From DASCOT01 sp965197275 (GTDB lineage: Bacteria; Acidobacteriota; UBA890; WLXD01), in contig CBDAMQ010000026.1 in the NCBI GenBank assembly GCA_965197275.1, positions 1-64,000 on the forward strand: a DNA stretch of 64,000 nt, read 5' to 3'. This document shows, one piece after another, positions 25,667 through 34,911 of this stretch. Every line of letters starts with the position of its first letter. The stretch's first letter is position 1. The notes beneath the pieces were generated by a model, which had not been told where the DNA came from, did not search any database, and saw only the letters and a program-made list of their open reading frames with translations. The translations under genes and the position numbers were made by a program.

Positions 25667-27964
25667 CTACCACTGAAACGCGTAGGTCATCTTTGCGGTC
25701 AAGGATCGGTCTTCGAGTCCGGCGAACTCGCCGCTGAAGCGGCGTGTCTGCCGATAAACCAGATAGAAGTTGTCGCCGATGCGATAGATATAGCGCAGAC
25801 GACCGAACAACGAGATCTCGTCGGTCACGCTGTCGTACTGCACCAATGCGTCGGTGAGCCATCGTTCTGAAAACGACACGTCGGCGCGCAGCCGCGCCAG
25901 ATGAACGACGAACGACCCCCCGGGGAGGCTCGCGCTGTGGCGGCTGTAGTCGGCCCGCAGGCTGAAGTTCTCGCTCATCCGCAGGCTTAACCGCGGTGTC
26001 AGGAAGAGCCTGTCGCCGTCGAAGAACTCGCCGGTGCGGATCGATAAGCCACCGCTGACTCGACGGCCCGGATAGCTGCTGAAGGTGATCGACCACTGGT
26101 TGAAGTCGTATCCGCCGGCGGGAATTACGACGGTCGGATGGACATCGAAAGGAGCATCGAGCAACTCGAAACGATTGCGAACGGTGGCGAAGAACGAGTC
26201 GCCAGACTCGAAGATGACACGGGTCAGCAACATGCTGGTGCGTGTCACCAGTTGCCCGTCCGTCGTGGTGTTGCGATCAAAGACCGGACTGATCTCCACC
26301 TGACGCAACCAGGACACCCCGGGCCGCGGCTTGTAGCTGCCGGTGAGCCGCTTCTTGATGATGTCGGTGCGAGGGATGAAGCCGAGGTCGGTGCGGAAGT
26401 CCTCCTCGATCACCATGATCTCTGCGTTCGCCTCCCATAAATCGCTCTCCCAACGCGTTTGGAAGTGTCCGATCCAGGAGCCGCCTTCGACCTCGTTGTC
26501 GTGCGCCTGGGCGGCGAAGCCCGAAATATTGAGGTGGTCGAAGAAGGTGAAGTTTGCATCGAGACCAGCGACCCGGTTGGTGTCTCCTCCGGGCCCCTGG
26601 ACGTTGCTGAAGTAGGCACCGACGCTGGAGCGGGCAAGTAGATCCTGCCGCCAGCGCAGTGCGGTGTAGTTGCGGCCCGCACCGGACTGCGAGTCCCCTG
26701 TCTGAACGTTCAGAAAGCCGAGGTTTCCGCTACCGATCTTTCCCGTGAGCTTGGCGCCGAAATCGATCGGCAGCGAGTTGCCGTCGTCATCCAGGCCGAT
26801 GCGGCGCGAGAAGAAGAGGCGCGATGGCGGTGCCTGCCCGAGCCCACCTTCGGTGTTGCCGAAGCTGAAGCTGTTGGCCGCTTCCAGGAAGAACTCGCGC
26901 TTTTCCGGGAAGAAAAGGGAGAAGCGCGTCAGGTTGACCCGCTGTTCGTCGACCTCCACCTGGGCGAAATCGGTGTTGTACGTCAACTGCGAGGTGAGGT
27001 TCGAGGTCAGCTTGATCTTGAAGTCCTCGATGCCGAACGCGGCCGAGCTCTCCGAGATCGGGGCCTCCCGCTGCTGGAAGGAGTCGTAGCCACCGAGCAC
27101 ATAGGGCTTGAAGCGGAAACGTCCCGTCAGGCGCAGGTCCTCCAGGCCCTGCAACTGTCCCGCCTGGGAGATGGTCATGAACTCGTAGTCCTGGCTGTAG
27201 TTGCTCCAGACGACCTCCTCGTTCTTGCGACGAATCTGGCGCCGAAAATCGATCCCCCATACCGGATTGCCCTGCGCATAACGCAGGCTGGCCAAGGGAA
27301 TGCTCATCTCGGCCTCCCAACCCTTGTCGGTGATCCGGGCTGCCGCCTCCCAGCGCTCGTCCCAATCCTGATTGACCTCGCGCTCGTTTCGCACCGTCGC
27401 ATCGCTGCGCGTGCCCAACGCGTTGACGGTGAACACGAAGGCGTTGCGATGATCGTGGAAGGTGTCGAGGATGACGCTCACGGTGTCGTCGGATCGTCCG
27501 GCTGCTCCAGCTCCGGCGCCGCCTCCGCCGGTACCCCTGCCCGGCCGCTGGGTGCGAAGCCGGAGGCTGTCGCGTCGCAGTTGGGTGGCGCGAATGCCGC
27601 TCGGGTCGCTATCGAAGAGAACGAACCCGAAGTAGAGGTTCTCGTCGTCGTAGAGGATGCGAACTTCGGTTCTCTCGGATGCCGGAGCTCCCTCGACAGG
27701 CTCTCGCTGGCGGAATTCGGACAGCGCGACCGCTTCGGTCCAGACCGGATCGTCGAGGCAACCGTCCAGGATCGGACCGACGGTTACCCGGGTTGCAGCG
27801 ACCGACTTCTCGACGTCCACGGTGCCGCGCACCTGTGCTCCCGTGGTCCCTTCATCGGCTGCAAGGGCCACCGGGATCCACGGTGCCGGAAGCAGCGCAC
27901 AGGTCGCCAGCAACAGGCGCGCTAGGCGCCGATGAGCACCGCCGGGTTTCAACAGGCCGGTCAT
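25667..27964 (-). CDS. DUF5916 outer-membrane-like protein with CBM9-like N-terminal domain
   Basis: A ~765-residue exported protein. A signal peptide ending in VALA-ADE is followed by a CBM9-like sandwich (GPILDGCLDDPVWTEAVAL, VRILYDDENLYFGFVLFDSD, DDTVSVILDTFHDHRNAFVF, WEAEMSIPLASLRY, about residues 65-245). Then comes a long DUF5916 region rich in amphipathic strands (LTSNLTSQLTYNTDFAQVEV, FFPEKREFFLEAANSFSFG) ending in MTYAFQW, a terminal aromatic residue as in beta-barrels. A role at the outer membrane in binding or uptake is inferred. Start 27964 has GGAG eight bases upstream; GTG 28072 and ATG 27997 are alternatives. Confidence 0.85.
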   Translation of the reverse strand: MTGLLKPGGAHRRLARLLLATCALLPAPWIPVALAADEGTTGAQVRGTVDVEKSVAATRVTVGPILDGCLDDPVWTEAVALSEFRQREPVEGAPASERTEVRILYDDENLYFGFVLFDSDPSGIRATQLRRDSLRLRTQRPGRGTGGGGAGAGAAGRSDDTVSVILDTFHDHRNAFVFTVNALGTRSDATVRNEREVNQDWDERWEAAARITDKGWEAEMSIPLASLRYAQGNPVWGIDFRRQIRRKNEEVVWSNYSQDYEFMTISQAGQLQGLEDLRLTGRFRFKPYVLGGYDSFQQREAPISESSAAFGIEDFKIKLTSNLTSQLTYNTDFAQVEVDEQRVNLTRFSLFFPEKREFFLEAANSFSFGNTEGGLGQAPPSRLFFSRRIGLDDDGNSLPIDFGAKLTGKIGSGNLGFLNVQTGDSQSGAGRNYTALRWRQDLLARSSVGAYFSNVQGPGGDTNRVAGLDANFTFFDHLNISGFAAQAHDNEVEGGSWIGHFQTRWESDLWEANAEIMVIEEDFRTDLGFIPRTDIIKKRLTGSYKPRPGVSWLRQVEISPVFDRNTTTDGQLVTRTSMLLTRVIFESGDSFFATVRNRFELLDAPFDVHPTVVIPAGGYDFNQWSITFSSYPGRRVSGGLSIRTGEFFDGDRLFLTPRLSLRMSENFSLRADYSRHSASLPGGSFVVHLARLRADVSFSERWLTDALVQYDSVTDEISLFGRLRYIYRIGDNFYLVYRQTRRFSGEFAGLEDRSLTAKMTYAFQW

Positions 27965-28222
27965 CACGCGCGCTCCAATCCCGTCGAGATCCACCATCGT
28001 CGTCGGCAGTTGGACCCCGGAAGCGGTGTTTTTATCAGATGTCTGCGCCCTGACCAGTCCACATCGATGCACGCCTCTGGATCAGTTGGGCGCGGCGGAG
28101 GTCCAAGGCTCACGGGGTACTGATCGCGGTGCCAGGACACTGAGACGGATTGCTTTCTTGAGAATGTGCCACTCGCGTCGGGCTACGGGAGACGTCCGGC
28201 TTGTATAGTGCCGTCTGAGTAC

Positions 28223-29077
28223 ATGCCGATGAGAACCCAGCTGGTCTCCCCCGTCATTGTCGCAATCGCGACCCTCGTCGGCAGCCTAACTGCAGTTGGT
28301 GCCGGCCAGCTTCCGCTCTCCCCTTCTCGGGAAAGTGGCACGTCGGTGACGCCGGTATTCGAGGGCTGGTTTCAGAACCAGGACGGCACCTTCGCGCTGT
28401 CGTTCGGTTACTTCAACCGCAACGCGGAAGAAGTGCTCGACATCCCGATCGGCGCCAACAATTTCATCCAGCCCGGCGACGTCAACCAGGGACAGCCGAC
28501 ACACTTTCTCACCAGCCGGTACTGGGGCGTGTCTACGGTGATCGTTCCGGCTGATTTCGGCGACCAGAAAGTGGTATGGACCCTGATGTCGGGCGGCGAG
28601 CCCATTGCCATTCCGGGTCACCTCCACGTCGACTACGAGATCGAGGTCTTAAAGGACGGAGCATCCGGCAACGTGCCGCCGAGCATCACGTTCGATCGAG
28701 GCAGTCTGGCGGGCCAGGGGCCGACGGGCCTCACGGTAGGTCCGCGCACGGTCGCCGTCAGTACGCCGCTGACCCTGTCGGTGTCAGGACGCGATGATCT
28801 GGTGCGCCGACCGACCGACATTCCGTTCGGTCCCGCGGATCGACCGGCGATCACGATGACCTGGTTCAAGCATCAGGGACCGGGGCAGGTCGTTTTCCGT
28901 GAGCCGATGCTCGCGATCGACAGCGCCAGCGGCGAGACGACGACGACCGCAACGTTCAGCGCGCCGGGAGACTACCTCCTACGTGTGACCGCGAACGACT
29001 ACTCGGGGATCCGGCGTGCGGGGAACGCACAGTGTTGTTGGACGAACGGCTTCGTAAGAGTTCGCGTGACGGACTGA
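28223..29077 (+). CDS. Secreted hypothetical protein with Ig/PKD-like C-terminus
   Basis: About 284 residues: a signal peptide (SPVIVAIATLVGSLTAVGAG), a first domain VTPVFEGWFQNQDGTFALSFGYFNRNAEE that is recurrent in Acidobacteriota secreted proteins, and a C-terminal Ig/PKD-like sandwich (TLSVSGRDDLVRRP, TTTATFSAPGDYLLRVTAND) ending CCWTNGFVRVRVTD. No catalytic residues stand out. It starts after the divergent DUF5916 gene and is followed 46 bases later by the cytochrome c/copper protein, so it is likely in that operon. Confidence 0.7.
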   Translation: MPMRTQLVSPVIVAIATLVGSLTAVGAGQLPLSPSRESGTSVTPVFEGWFQNQDGTFALSFGYFNRNAEEVLDIPIGANNFIQPGDVNQGQPTHFLTSRYWGVSTVIVPADFGDQKVVWTLMSGGEPIAIPGHLHVDYEIEVLKDGASGNVPPSITFDRGSLAGQGPTGLTVGPRTVAVSTPLTLSVSGRDDLVRRPTDIPFGPADRPAITMTWFKHQGPGQVVFREPMLAIDSASGETTTTATFSAPGDYLLRVTANDYSGIRRAGNAQCCWTNGFVRVRVTD

Positions 29078-29123
29078 TCTCGGATGGATCAGACGCCGAG
29101 ACCCCCAAAACGGGAGCGAGGTC

Positions 29124-30452
29124 ATGAGCGGTAGGAGTTTCACCGGGCGTGTGGCGGCAGGCTGCTGGATCTTTTCTCTGCTGCTGGCTGCGCCGGTGGT
29201 GGCAACGGCGCAGACCGATGGCGAGGTCACCTTTGCCAAACACGTGGCGCCGATCTTGCAGCAGAAGTGTCAGGCCTGCCATCAGCCCGATTCCATCGGG
29301 CCCATGTCGTTGTTGACCTACGAGGAAGCGCGCCCTTGGGCCCAGGCGATCAAGCAGAAGGTAGTTGCCCGGGTGATGCCGCCGTGGCACATCGCCAAGA
29401 ACGTTGGCATCAAGAGCTTCAAGAACGATCGCTCACTGAGCGATGGCCAAATTGACCTGATCGCCCGATGGGTCGACACGGGGGGGCCGCTTGGCGACGT
29501 CAATGACCTCCCGCCTCCGGTCGAGTGGCCCGACCCCGAAGCCTGGCAGTTGGCGGACCGATTCGGCGAACCGGACCTGATCGTGCGGTCGGCTCCGCAC
29601 ACGATGCCGGCGAAGGGGCAGGACAGGTGGTGGCGGCCGGTGGTCGACACCGGGCTGACCGAACCGCGGTGGGTGCGGGCGATCGAGATCAAGCCGTCGT
29701 TCCCGGGTGGTCGCAAGATCGTCCATCACGTGTTGGCCAGCCTCATTCAGGAGGAGGACGAAGTCACCCGTCTGGCAACCAGCTTTGAGGGGAATACACC
29801 CGGTGCCGGTCTCTTCATGGAGTGGGCAATCGGAAAAGTCGGCGAGATCTTTCCGGACGACGCCGGCAAGTTGATGCTCCCGAACTCCAAGATCCGCTGG
29901 GAGGTTCACTATCACGCCATCGGTCAGGAGCTCAAAGACGACGTTGTCGAGATGGGGCTCTACTTCTATCCGAAAGGCCAAGAGCCAAAGTACCGCTCGA
30001 TCCTGACCGGATTCAGCGGTCGGGAGGGCGAGATGGACATCCGCCCGGAGCAGATCACCACGACCGTCGGTTTCACGGTGCTGAGAGCGCCGGCTCGAAT
30101 CGAGAACTTCCAGCCCCACATGCACATGCGGGGCAAGGCGATGTCGATGGAGGCGATCTACCCGGACGGTCGCATCGAGCATTTGAGCACAGTCGATAAC
30201 TTCCAGTGGAACTGGCATGTCAACTACGTCTACTCGGACGACGTCGCACCGGTGCTGCCAAGAGGCACCATCATCAAGATCACGACATGGCACGACAACA
30301 CCGCGGACAACCCGGCCAACCCCGATCCGTCGCAGTGGGTGGGCTACGGCGAGCGAACGGTCGACGAGATGGGGTTTGCCTGGGTCGACGTCACGTATCT
30401 GAACGAAGACGACTACGAGAGGCTGGCCGCGGAGCGAGGCGCGAGGCGGTAG
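29124..30452 (+). CDS. Cytochrome c/copper type II monooxygenase-like exported protein
   Basis: A 442-residue protein. A signal peptide (to ~VVATAQ) precedes a cytochrome c domain with CQACH (Cys49-Cys52-His53), Met ligand candidates, and LIARWVDTGGP. The C-terminal half resembles the copper type II ascorbate-dependent monooxygenases (PHM/DBH fold): KIVHHVLA, WEVHYHAIG, FQPHMHMRGK and a C-terminal HVNYVYSDD are the histidine-rich positions expected to bind copper. A heme domain could deliver electrons to the copper site. The reaction is unknown. It is followed at once by a propeller protein (stop TAG then GTG), so the two are co-expressed. Confidence 0.82.
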   Translation: MSGRSFTGRVAAGCWIFSLLLAAPVVATAQTDGEVTFAKHVAPILQQKCQACHQPDSIGPMSLLTYEEARPWAQAIKQKVVARVMPPWHIAKNVGIKSFKNDRSLSDGQIDLIARWVDTGGPLGDVNDLPPPVEWPDPEAWQLADRFGEPDLIVRSAPHTMPAKGQDRWWRPVVDTGLTEPRWVRAIEIKPSFPGGRKIVHHVLASLIQEEDEVTRLATSFEGNTPGAGLFMEWAIGKVGEIFPDDAGKLMLPNSKIRWEVHYHAIGQELKDDVVEMGLYFYPKGQEPKYRSILTGFSGREGEMDIRPEQITTTVGFTVLRAPARIENFQPHMHMRGKAMSMEAIYPDGRIEHLSTVDNFQWNWHVNYVYSDDVAPVLPRGTIIKITTWHDNTADNPANPDPSQWVGYGERTVDEMGFAWVDVTYLNEDDYERLAAERGARR

Positions 30453-31598
30453 GTGTTTTCCTCTCGGCTCGGCGGCGCCGTTGTCACGACGATCATCGCG
30501 ATTCTGCTGTCGGCAGCCAGCCTCACTCGAGGCCAGTCTCCGGTACGACGTTATCTCTACGTGGGGACACCGGACGGGGCGCAGGCATACATGCAACCGG
30601 CGGAACGTCGGTCCGCTCCTGGCATTCTCATCTTCGACATCGACAACGGCCACGAGTTCGTCCGACGAATCGATATGCCGCGCTTCGCGGAAGGTTTGCG
30701 CAGCTATTACGGTGGTCTGCGCGGCTTTACCGGCAACCTCGTGACGCACAGCGTGTATTACTCCATCGCCGAGGGTGGCCTGGGGGCGTTCGATCTGGAG
30801 ACGGAGGAGATCGTCTGGGAGCAGACCTACCACGACGGGGGTTGCTGCGATCGATCGTCGATCACGATGGATGGCAAAAAGATCTATGCCCCCACCGGAT
30901 GGTGGTATCCAGGGGCAGATAGCGGCTTGGTGGTCATCGACGCCGAAAACGGTGAGCTGATCAAACGCATCCCCGTCGGCCTCGAGGCCCACAACAGCAT
31001 CGTCAGCCTCGACGGCCGGCGCGCGTACCTCGGTACGCTAAAGATGCTGACGATCATCGATACGAGTACCGACCGCATCGTCCGGCAGATCAAGGACGTG
31101 GGTGAAGACCGCGTGTTTCCCTTCACCATGGATCGAGACAACCACATCGGTTATGTGTGTCTCGGCGCGCATGTCGGGTTCCAAGTAGTCGACCTGGAAA
31201 CGGGAGAGATCAAGCACCGGGTTCTGGCCGGGGACGAGCCCATCCCTCATCAAACGCACGGAGTGGCGCTCACGCCCGATGAAACCGAGCTCTGGATCAG
31301 CGATCAAACGAATCGCAGGTTCTACGTTTTCGACGCCACCAAGATGCCGCCGGAGCCGAAGGGTCAAGTGGAGGTGTCCGAGGACGGACACGGGTGGTTG
31401 ACGTTCAGCATCGACGGCCAGTACGCGTGGACCCATACGCCCGATGTCTTTGATGCGAAGACGAAGAAGCGCGTCGCCACCTTGAAGGATGAAACCGGCA
31501 CGCCGATCGCCAGCTCGAAGTTCCTCGAAGTGCACTTTCGCGACGGCAAGGTCGTAGCGGTGGGCAACGAGTTCGGCCTGGGACGCAAGACAGATTGA
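30453..31598 (+). CDS. Exported beta-propeller protein (YVTN/PQQ-like)
   Basis: A 381-residue protein with a signal peptide (VVTTIIAILLSAASLTRGQ) and repeated propeller blades: GILIFDIDNGHEFVRRID, GGLGAFDLETEEIVWEQT, GLVVIDAENGELIKRIPVG, LTIIDTSTDRIVRQIKD, FQVVDLETGEIKHRVL and VALTPDETELWISDQTN. Such proteins are often partners of exported redox enzymes. GTG 30453 follows the stop of the cytochrome c/copper gene without a gap, which implies translational coupling. No PQQ- or metal-binding residues can be assigned with confidence. Confidence 0.8.
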   Translation: MFSSRLGGAVVTTIIAILLSAASLTRGQSPVRRYLYVGTPDGAQAYMQPAERRSAPGILIFDIDNGHEFVRRIDMPRFAEGLRSYYGGLRGFTGNLVTHSVYYSIAEGGLGAFDLETEEIVWEQTYHDGGCCDRSSITMDGKKIYAPTGWWYPGADSGLVVIDAENGELIKRIPVGLEAHNSIVSLDGRRAYLGTLKMLTIIDTSTDRIVRQIKDVGEDRVFPFTMDRDNHIGYVCLGAHVGFQVVDLETGEIKHRVLAGDEPIPHQTHGVALTPDETELWISDQTNRRFYVFDATKMPPEPKGQVEVSEDGHGWLTFSIDGQYAWTHTPDVFDAKTKKRVATLKDETGTPIASSKFLEVHFRDGKVVAVGNEFGLGRKTD

Positions 31599-31695
31599 CC
31601 TGCTTCACCGTTCCTGTGTCGGCAGCGCCCGGTAGCATCGGGGGTGTACCGAAACAGTGCCAAGCCGTGATCCAAGAAACGAGTCAGGAGGTAGC

Positions 31696-32154
31696 ATGCG
31701 GCGAGTCGTAGTCGTCTTGACGGCGGTTGTCTTCGTGGTGCTGACGCTTGCGGTGGCCCCGCCGGCGTCGGCGCAGATCATGGAGATGAACGGGACCTGG
31801 GAGATGATTCCCGAGAAGTGCCTCGGCTCCTGGCCGGATCAGGAGACGCTGGTGTTCAAGAGCATCGAGGGCGTCCAGCGCTACACCGCGACGTGGACCG
31901 AAAACGGCGAGAGCGGAGGCCGCGAGTACGAGATTCAGTACGACGGGCACGACCACGCGGCCAGCAGCGCCCTGGCCGACACCGTCTCGGTCCGTCGTCT
32001 GGGCGACAAGTCGGAGTTCGTGGTGAACAAGCGCGACGGGCAGATCACCGAGACCTACGCGCGCGTGCTGGTCGATGACGACCGCACCCTGATCTCGGTC
32101 GGTCGCAGTGCAAACGGGGAAGTTCGTTGGGTACGGGTCTTCGAGAAACAGTGA
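31696..32154 (+). CDS. Secreted small lipocalin-like hypothetical protein
   Basis: About 152 residues with a signal peptide (VVVVLTAVVFVVLTLAVAPPASA). The mature part begins NGTWEMIPEKCLGSWPDQET and continues with alternating short strands (RYTATWTENGESGGREYEIQ, SEFVVNKRDGQITETYARVL, TLISVGRSANGEVRWVRVFE). This pattern is common to small beta-barrel proteins reporting as lipocalin-like or unassigned. ATG 31696 is chosen because AGGAGGT precedes it. It is probably expressed with the propeller gene about 100 bases upstream. Confidence 0.65.
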   Translation: MRRVVVVLTAVVFVVLTLAVAPPASAQIMEMNGTWEMIPEKCLGSWPDQETLVFKSIEGVQRYTATWTENGESGGREYEIQYDGHDHAASSALADTVSVRRLGDKSEFVVNKRDGQITETYARVLVDDDRTLISVGRSANGEVRWVRVFEKQ

Positions 32155-32256
32155 ACCCGTCGGGCCGCCGCCGCTGGATGACGACTCGGTTGGACCGGGC
32201 AGGATAGGTACAGGAGCGGCCAACGCTCGAACGGAATCGTAGAGGGGGAGTCGAGT

Positions 32257-33942
32257 ATGGAATCTCGAGCGATGACCAGGTCTCGGACGACGGAGTTGGC
32301 CAAGCGGAGGCTCCTTGCCGGCGTGCTGGTCACCGGATTCCTTGCGGGAGCCGGCGACCTCGTAGGCGGCAGCTTCGTTGCGTTGGCGAATCCCGTGATC
32401 TCGGAGGCCCCCGCGCCCGCCGGGGCTCGGGAGCTACCCACGCCGTGGTCAGGCCCGCCCCGCATGTCGACGCGGCAGCTCACCATGCACGGCGATCCGC
32501 CTGATCCGACGGAGGTGTCGGACGAGCTCAAGCGCGTCTATCGACACGTCGACGCCAACTTCGGCGCCCACGTGGAACGTCTGCGCGAGTGGATCAAGAT
32601 CCCCAGCATTTCCAACCTCGTGGAGGGGCAGCCGGGAATCTGGGACTCGGCGCGCTTCCTGCGCGATCTGATCACCGAGGAGCTCGGTTGTGAGGCGGAG
32701 ATTCACCATCCCGGGATCGGTGACTGGGGAACACCCGGCAACCCGGTTGTCTACGGTCGCTGCGATGTCGGCGCCGACAAGACCGTCATCGACTACGTGA
32801 TGGCCGACGTGATGCCGATATGGCCGGAGGAAGACTGGCCGGCGCCCCCCTTCGGCGGGCAGATCATCGAGAAGTCACCGTACAAGCGGGTGCTGGTGGG
32901 ACGCGGCGCCAGCAACCAGAAGGGTCACGAAATGGCGCAGCTCAACGCGCTGATCTCCATCAAGGAGACCACCGGCACGCTGCCGGTGAACATGATCTTC
33001 ATCGTCGACCACGACGAGGAGCGACAGGAGATCGGTATCCGTTCCTTCATGATGCAGCACCCGGAGCTCTTCGAGGCAGATGCGGCCTTCGGCCTCGGGG
33101 TGGGGCAGGGGGCGGACGGCCGTGGCCGCGTCGGCGGAGCGGCATCAATCGGCAACCTGGTCTTCGATCTGGAGACCCATCCGCTCGCCGACCTCAACGC
33201 TTCGGACGGTATGGCACCGGGTGTCGGGCTCTGGCTTCCGGAGCAACCGATGTGGCGGCACATGCAGATGCTGCAGGTTTTTGCGGAGGACTCGGAGCTG
33301 CGCCAACAGATGGCGGAAGGTGTGATCCAACCGCCCGCCCCTGAAATGGAGTACCTGCGCGGTCGCGCCGAGTCGAGCAGCAGGAGCTTCGATGAAATCC
33401 TCAAGGTCCGCACCGGCGTTCGGGTGGCGATCATGGGGACCTGGGGTGGCAACATGGTGCCCGGATACGCCGGTCATCACCGACCGCCGGTCGCTGCATC
33501 GAAGATCGACATCCGCTACCCGCCCAACGTCGACGGCGAGACCCTCGCCGAGCTGATCCGCGACTATCTCGACGATCACGGCTATGCGGACGTCAAGATG
33601 AACGTCATCGGCGATGTCCCCTGGTCCTACGCCAACACGGACACCGAAATCGCCGACGCCATTCGGGCGATGTATCGCCAGTTCGACGTCCCCTTCGATG
33701 AGCCGCCCACTGGGGACTTTCTCGGTACCGCAACGGCGCGGTGGCCTGACTACCTGTTCACCCGCATGCCGTTGCAGCTACCGACCGCCCGCGGCGGGCT
33801 CGGCTACGGAACGGGAGCCCACTTCCATCCCGACGGCGAGTATTACGTCATCGAGGGAGACGGCGAGCAAGTGTACGGGTTTGCCGGGGCGATGAAGAGT
33901 TACGCGACGACGCTTTACAACTACGCGGGCCTCAACCCCTGA
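32257..33942 (+). CDS. M20-family metallopeptidase-like protein with altered metal ligands
   Basis: A 561-residue exported M20/ArgE/DapE-fold protein (hydrophobic N-terminus to about residue 45). Family landmarks are present: WIKIPSISNLVEGQPG, the Y-G-x-x-D-V strand, GRGASNQKGHEMAQLNAL, and GAHFHPDGEYYVIEG near the C-terminus. Two key positions differ. The usual YGHYDV zinc-ligand His is Arg in YGRCDVGADK, and the bridging Asp of GRGASDDKG is Asn in GRGASNQKG. The expected EGEEE is DHDEERQE. Classical dinuclear zinc catalysis therefore looks doubtful. It may be a binding protein or use another mechanism. Confidence 0.8.
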   Translation: MESRAMTRSRTTELAKRRLLAGVLVTGFLAGAGDLVGGSFVALANPVISEAPAPAGARELPTPWSGPPRMSTRQLTMHGDPPDPTEVSDELKRVYRHVDANFGAHVERLREWIKIPSISNLVEGQPGIWDSARFLRDLITEELGCEAEIHHPGIGDWGTPGNPVVYGRCDVGADKTVIDYVMADVMPIWPEEDWPAPPFGGQIIEKSPYKRVLVGRGASNQKGHEMAQLNALISIKETTGTLPVNMIFIVDHDEERQEIGIRSFMMQHPELFEADAAFGLGVGQGADGRGRVGGAASIGNLVFDLETHPLADLNASDGMAPGVGLWLPEQPMWRHMQMLQVFAEDSELRQQMAEGVIQPPAPEMEYLRGRAESSSRSFDEILKVRTGVRVAIMGTWGGNMVPGYAGHHRPPVAASKIDIRYPPNVDGETLAELIRDYLDDHGYADVKMNVIGDVPWSYANTDTEIADAIRAMYRQFDVPFDEPPTGDFLGTATARWPDYLFTRMPLQLPTARGGLGYGTGAHFHPDGEYYVIEGDGEQVYGFAGAMKSYATTLYNYAGLNP

Positions 33943-33998
33943 TCGATCGTCGCCAGATCACGACAGCCGGCCTGACCCGAGGTCACCACCACGGCCTG

Positions 33999-34838
33999 CT
34001 AGGGTCGACGGTCGCTGCGCCCCTCCAGCTCGGCGATGAAGGCCAGGGTGTGCTCCGTCACCTCGTCGGTGACCGACATGTGGCCACGGTCCTCGTAGTG
34101 GACGAAGCTGTGGTGAATGCCGGCCGCAGCGAGCGCGGCGGCCATGTCCACGGCCTGCTGGATCGGCACGGAGCGGTCGTCGTCCGAGTGCACGATGAGG
34201 ATCGGTTTGGTCGCGGGACCGATCTGGTGGATCGGCGACGCGATCCTGCGCGCCTCGTGGATGTCGCCCTCGACCGGGGCCCATAGGTTCCCCCACGACA
34301 GCGTGTTCAGCTCGTAGGGCCCGGCCGCGCTGACGACCGCGCGCACGTCGCTCCTGGCGTTGTCCCAGCCGCCGACGCGCTCGTAGGGCCCCTCGCCCAG
34401 GGTGGCCACCAAGGCCACGAGGTGGCCGCCGGACGAGTTACCGATCAGGTAGATGCGATCCTGATCGATGCGGTACTCGTCGGCGTGCGCGTGTACCCAG
34501 CGAATCGCCGTTTGGACGTCCTGATAGGCGGCCGGCGCGGGAGAGGCACCGACCAGGCGGTAGTCGATCGTCATGGCGAAGAAGCCCCGACCGGCCCACT
34601 CGGCGACCTGGAGTCCGGCGTCGTTGACCCGCTGGCCGGCTCGCCACCGACCTCCGTGCACATACAGAATGACGGGCAGATTCTCGCCGTCGACCGGGTA
34701 GGCAATGTCCGCGAGGACGGCCGAGCCCCGTGTACGGCTGTAGATAACGTCCGTCTCGACGGTTACTGGTACCTGCACCGACACAGCGGTCGGTGCCAGC
34801 AGCGTCAGAGCCGCGAGTGTGACGATCGATCTCGACAT
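33999..34838 (-). CDS. Exported alpha/beta hydrolase (BD-FAE/esterase type)
   Basis: About 279 residues. A signal peptide (LAALTLLAPTAVSV) precedes an alpha/beta-hydrolase fold: LPVILYVHGGRWRAGQ (oxyanion HGG), FFAMTIDYRLVGASPAPAAY, YLIGNSSGGHLVAL (nucleophile Ser in G-N-S-S-G), PILIVHSDDDRSVPIQQ (acid), and EDRGHMS (catalytic His). It belongs to the carboxylesterase/feruloyl-esterase-like group. ATG 34838 is used because GGGAGAG lies before it; the longer frame from 35072 reads out-of-frame sequence of the aminotransferase gene. Convergent with the M20-like gene. Confidence 0.88.
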   Translation of the reverse strand: MSRSIVTLAALTLLAPTAVSVQVPVTVETDVIYSRTRGSAVLADIAYPVDGENLPVILYVHGGRWRAGQRVNDAGLQVAEWAGRGFFAMTIDYRLVGASPAPAAYQDVQTAIRWVHAHADEYRIDQDRIYLIGNSSGGHLVALVATLGEGPYERVGGWDNARSDVRAVVSAAGPYELNTLSWGNLWAPVEGDIHEARRIASPIHQIGPATKPILIVHSDDDRSVPIQQAVDMAAALAAAGIHHSFVHYEDRGHMSVTDEVTEHTLAFIAELEGRSDRRP

Positions 34839-34911
34839 TCCGCTCTCCCGTTCATTCAAAACCGACACCGACTCCTGTCGAGTGCCAATGGGATGCAAGG
34901 TCGTTCGGCGC

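Noticed and set aside
24309..26096. The 595-codon frame as one long binding protein
   Set aside because: The first ~164 codons are out-of-frame sequence of the DUF5916 gene; a signal peptide starts at 25604.
29433..30992. A 519-codon minus-strand open frame opposite the cytochrome/copper and propeller genes
   Set aside because: The plus-strand genes carry unmistakable motifs; the antisense frame is arginine/aspartate/histidine-rich and unlike a protein family.
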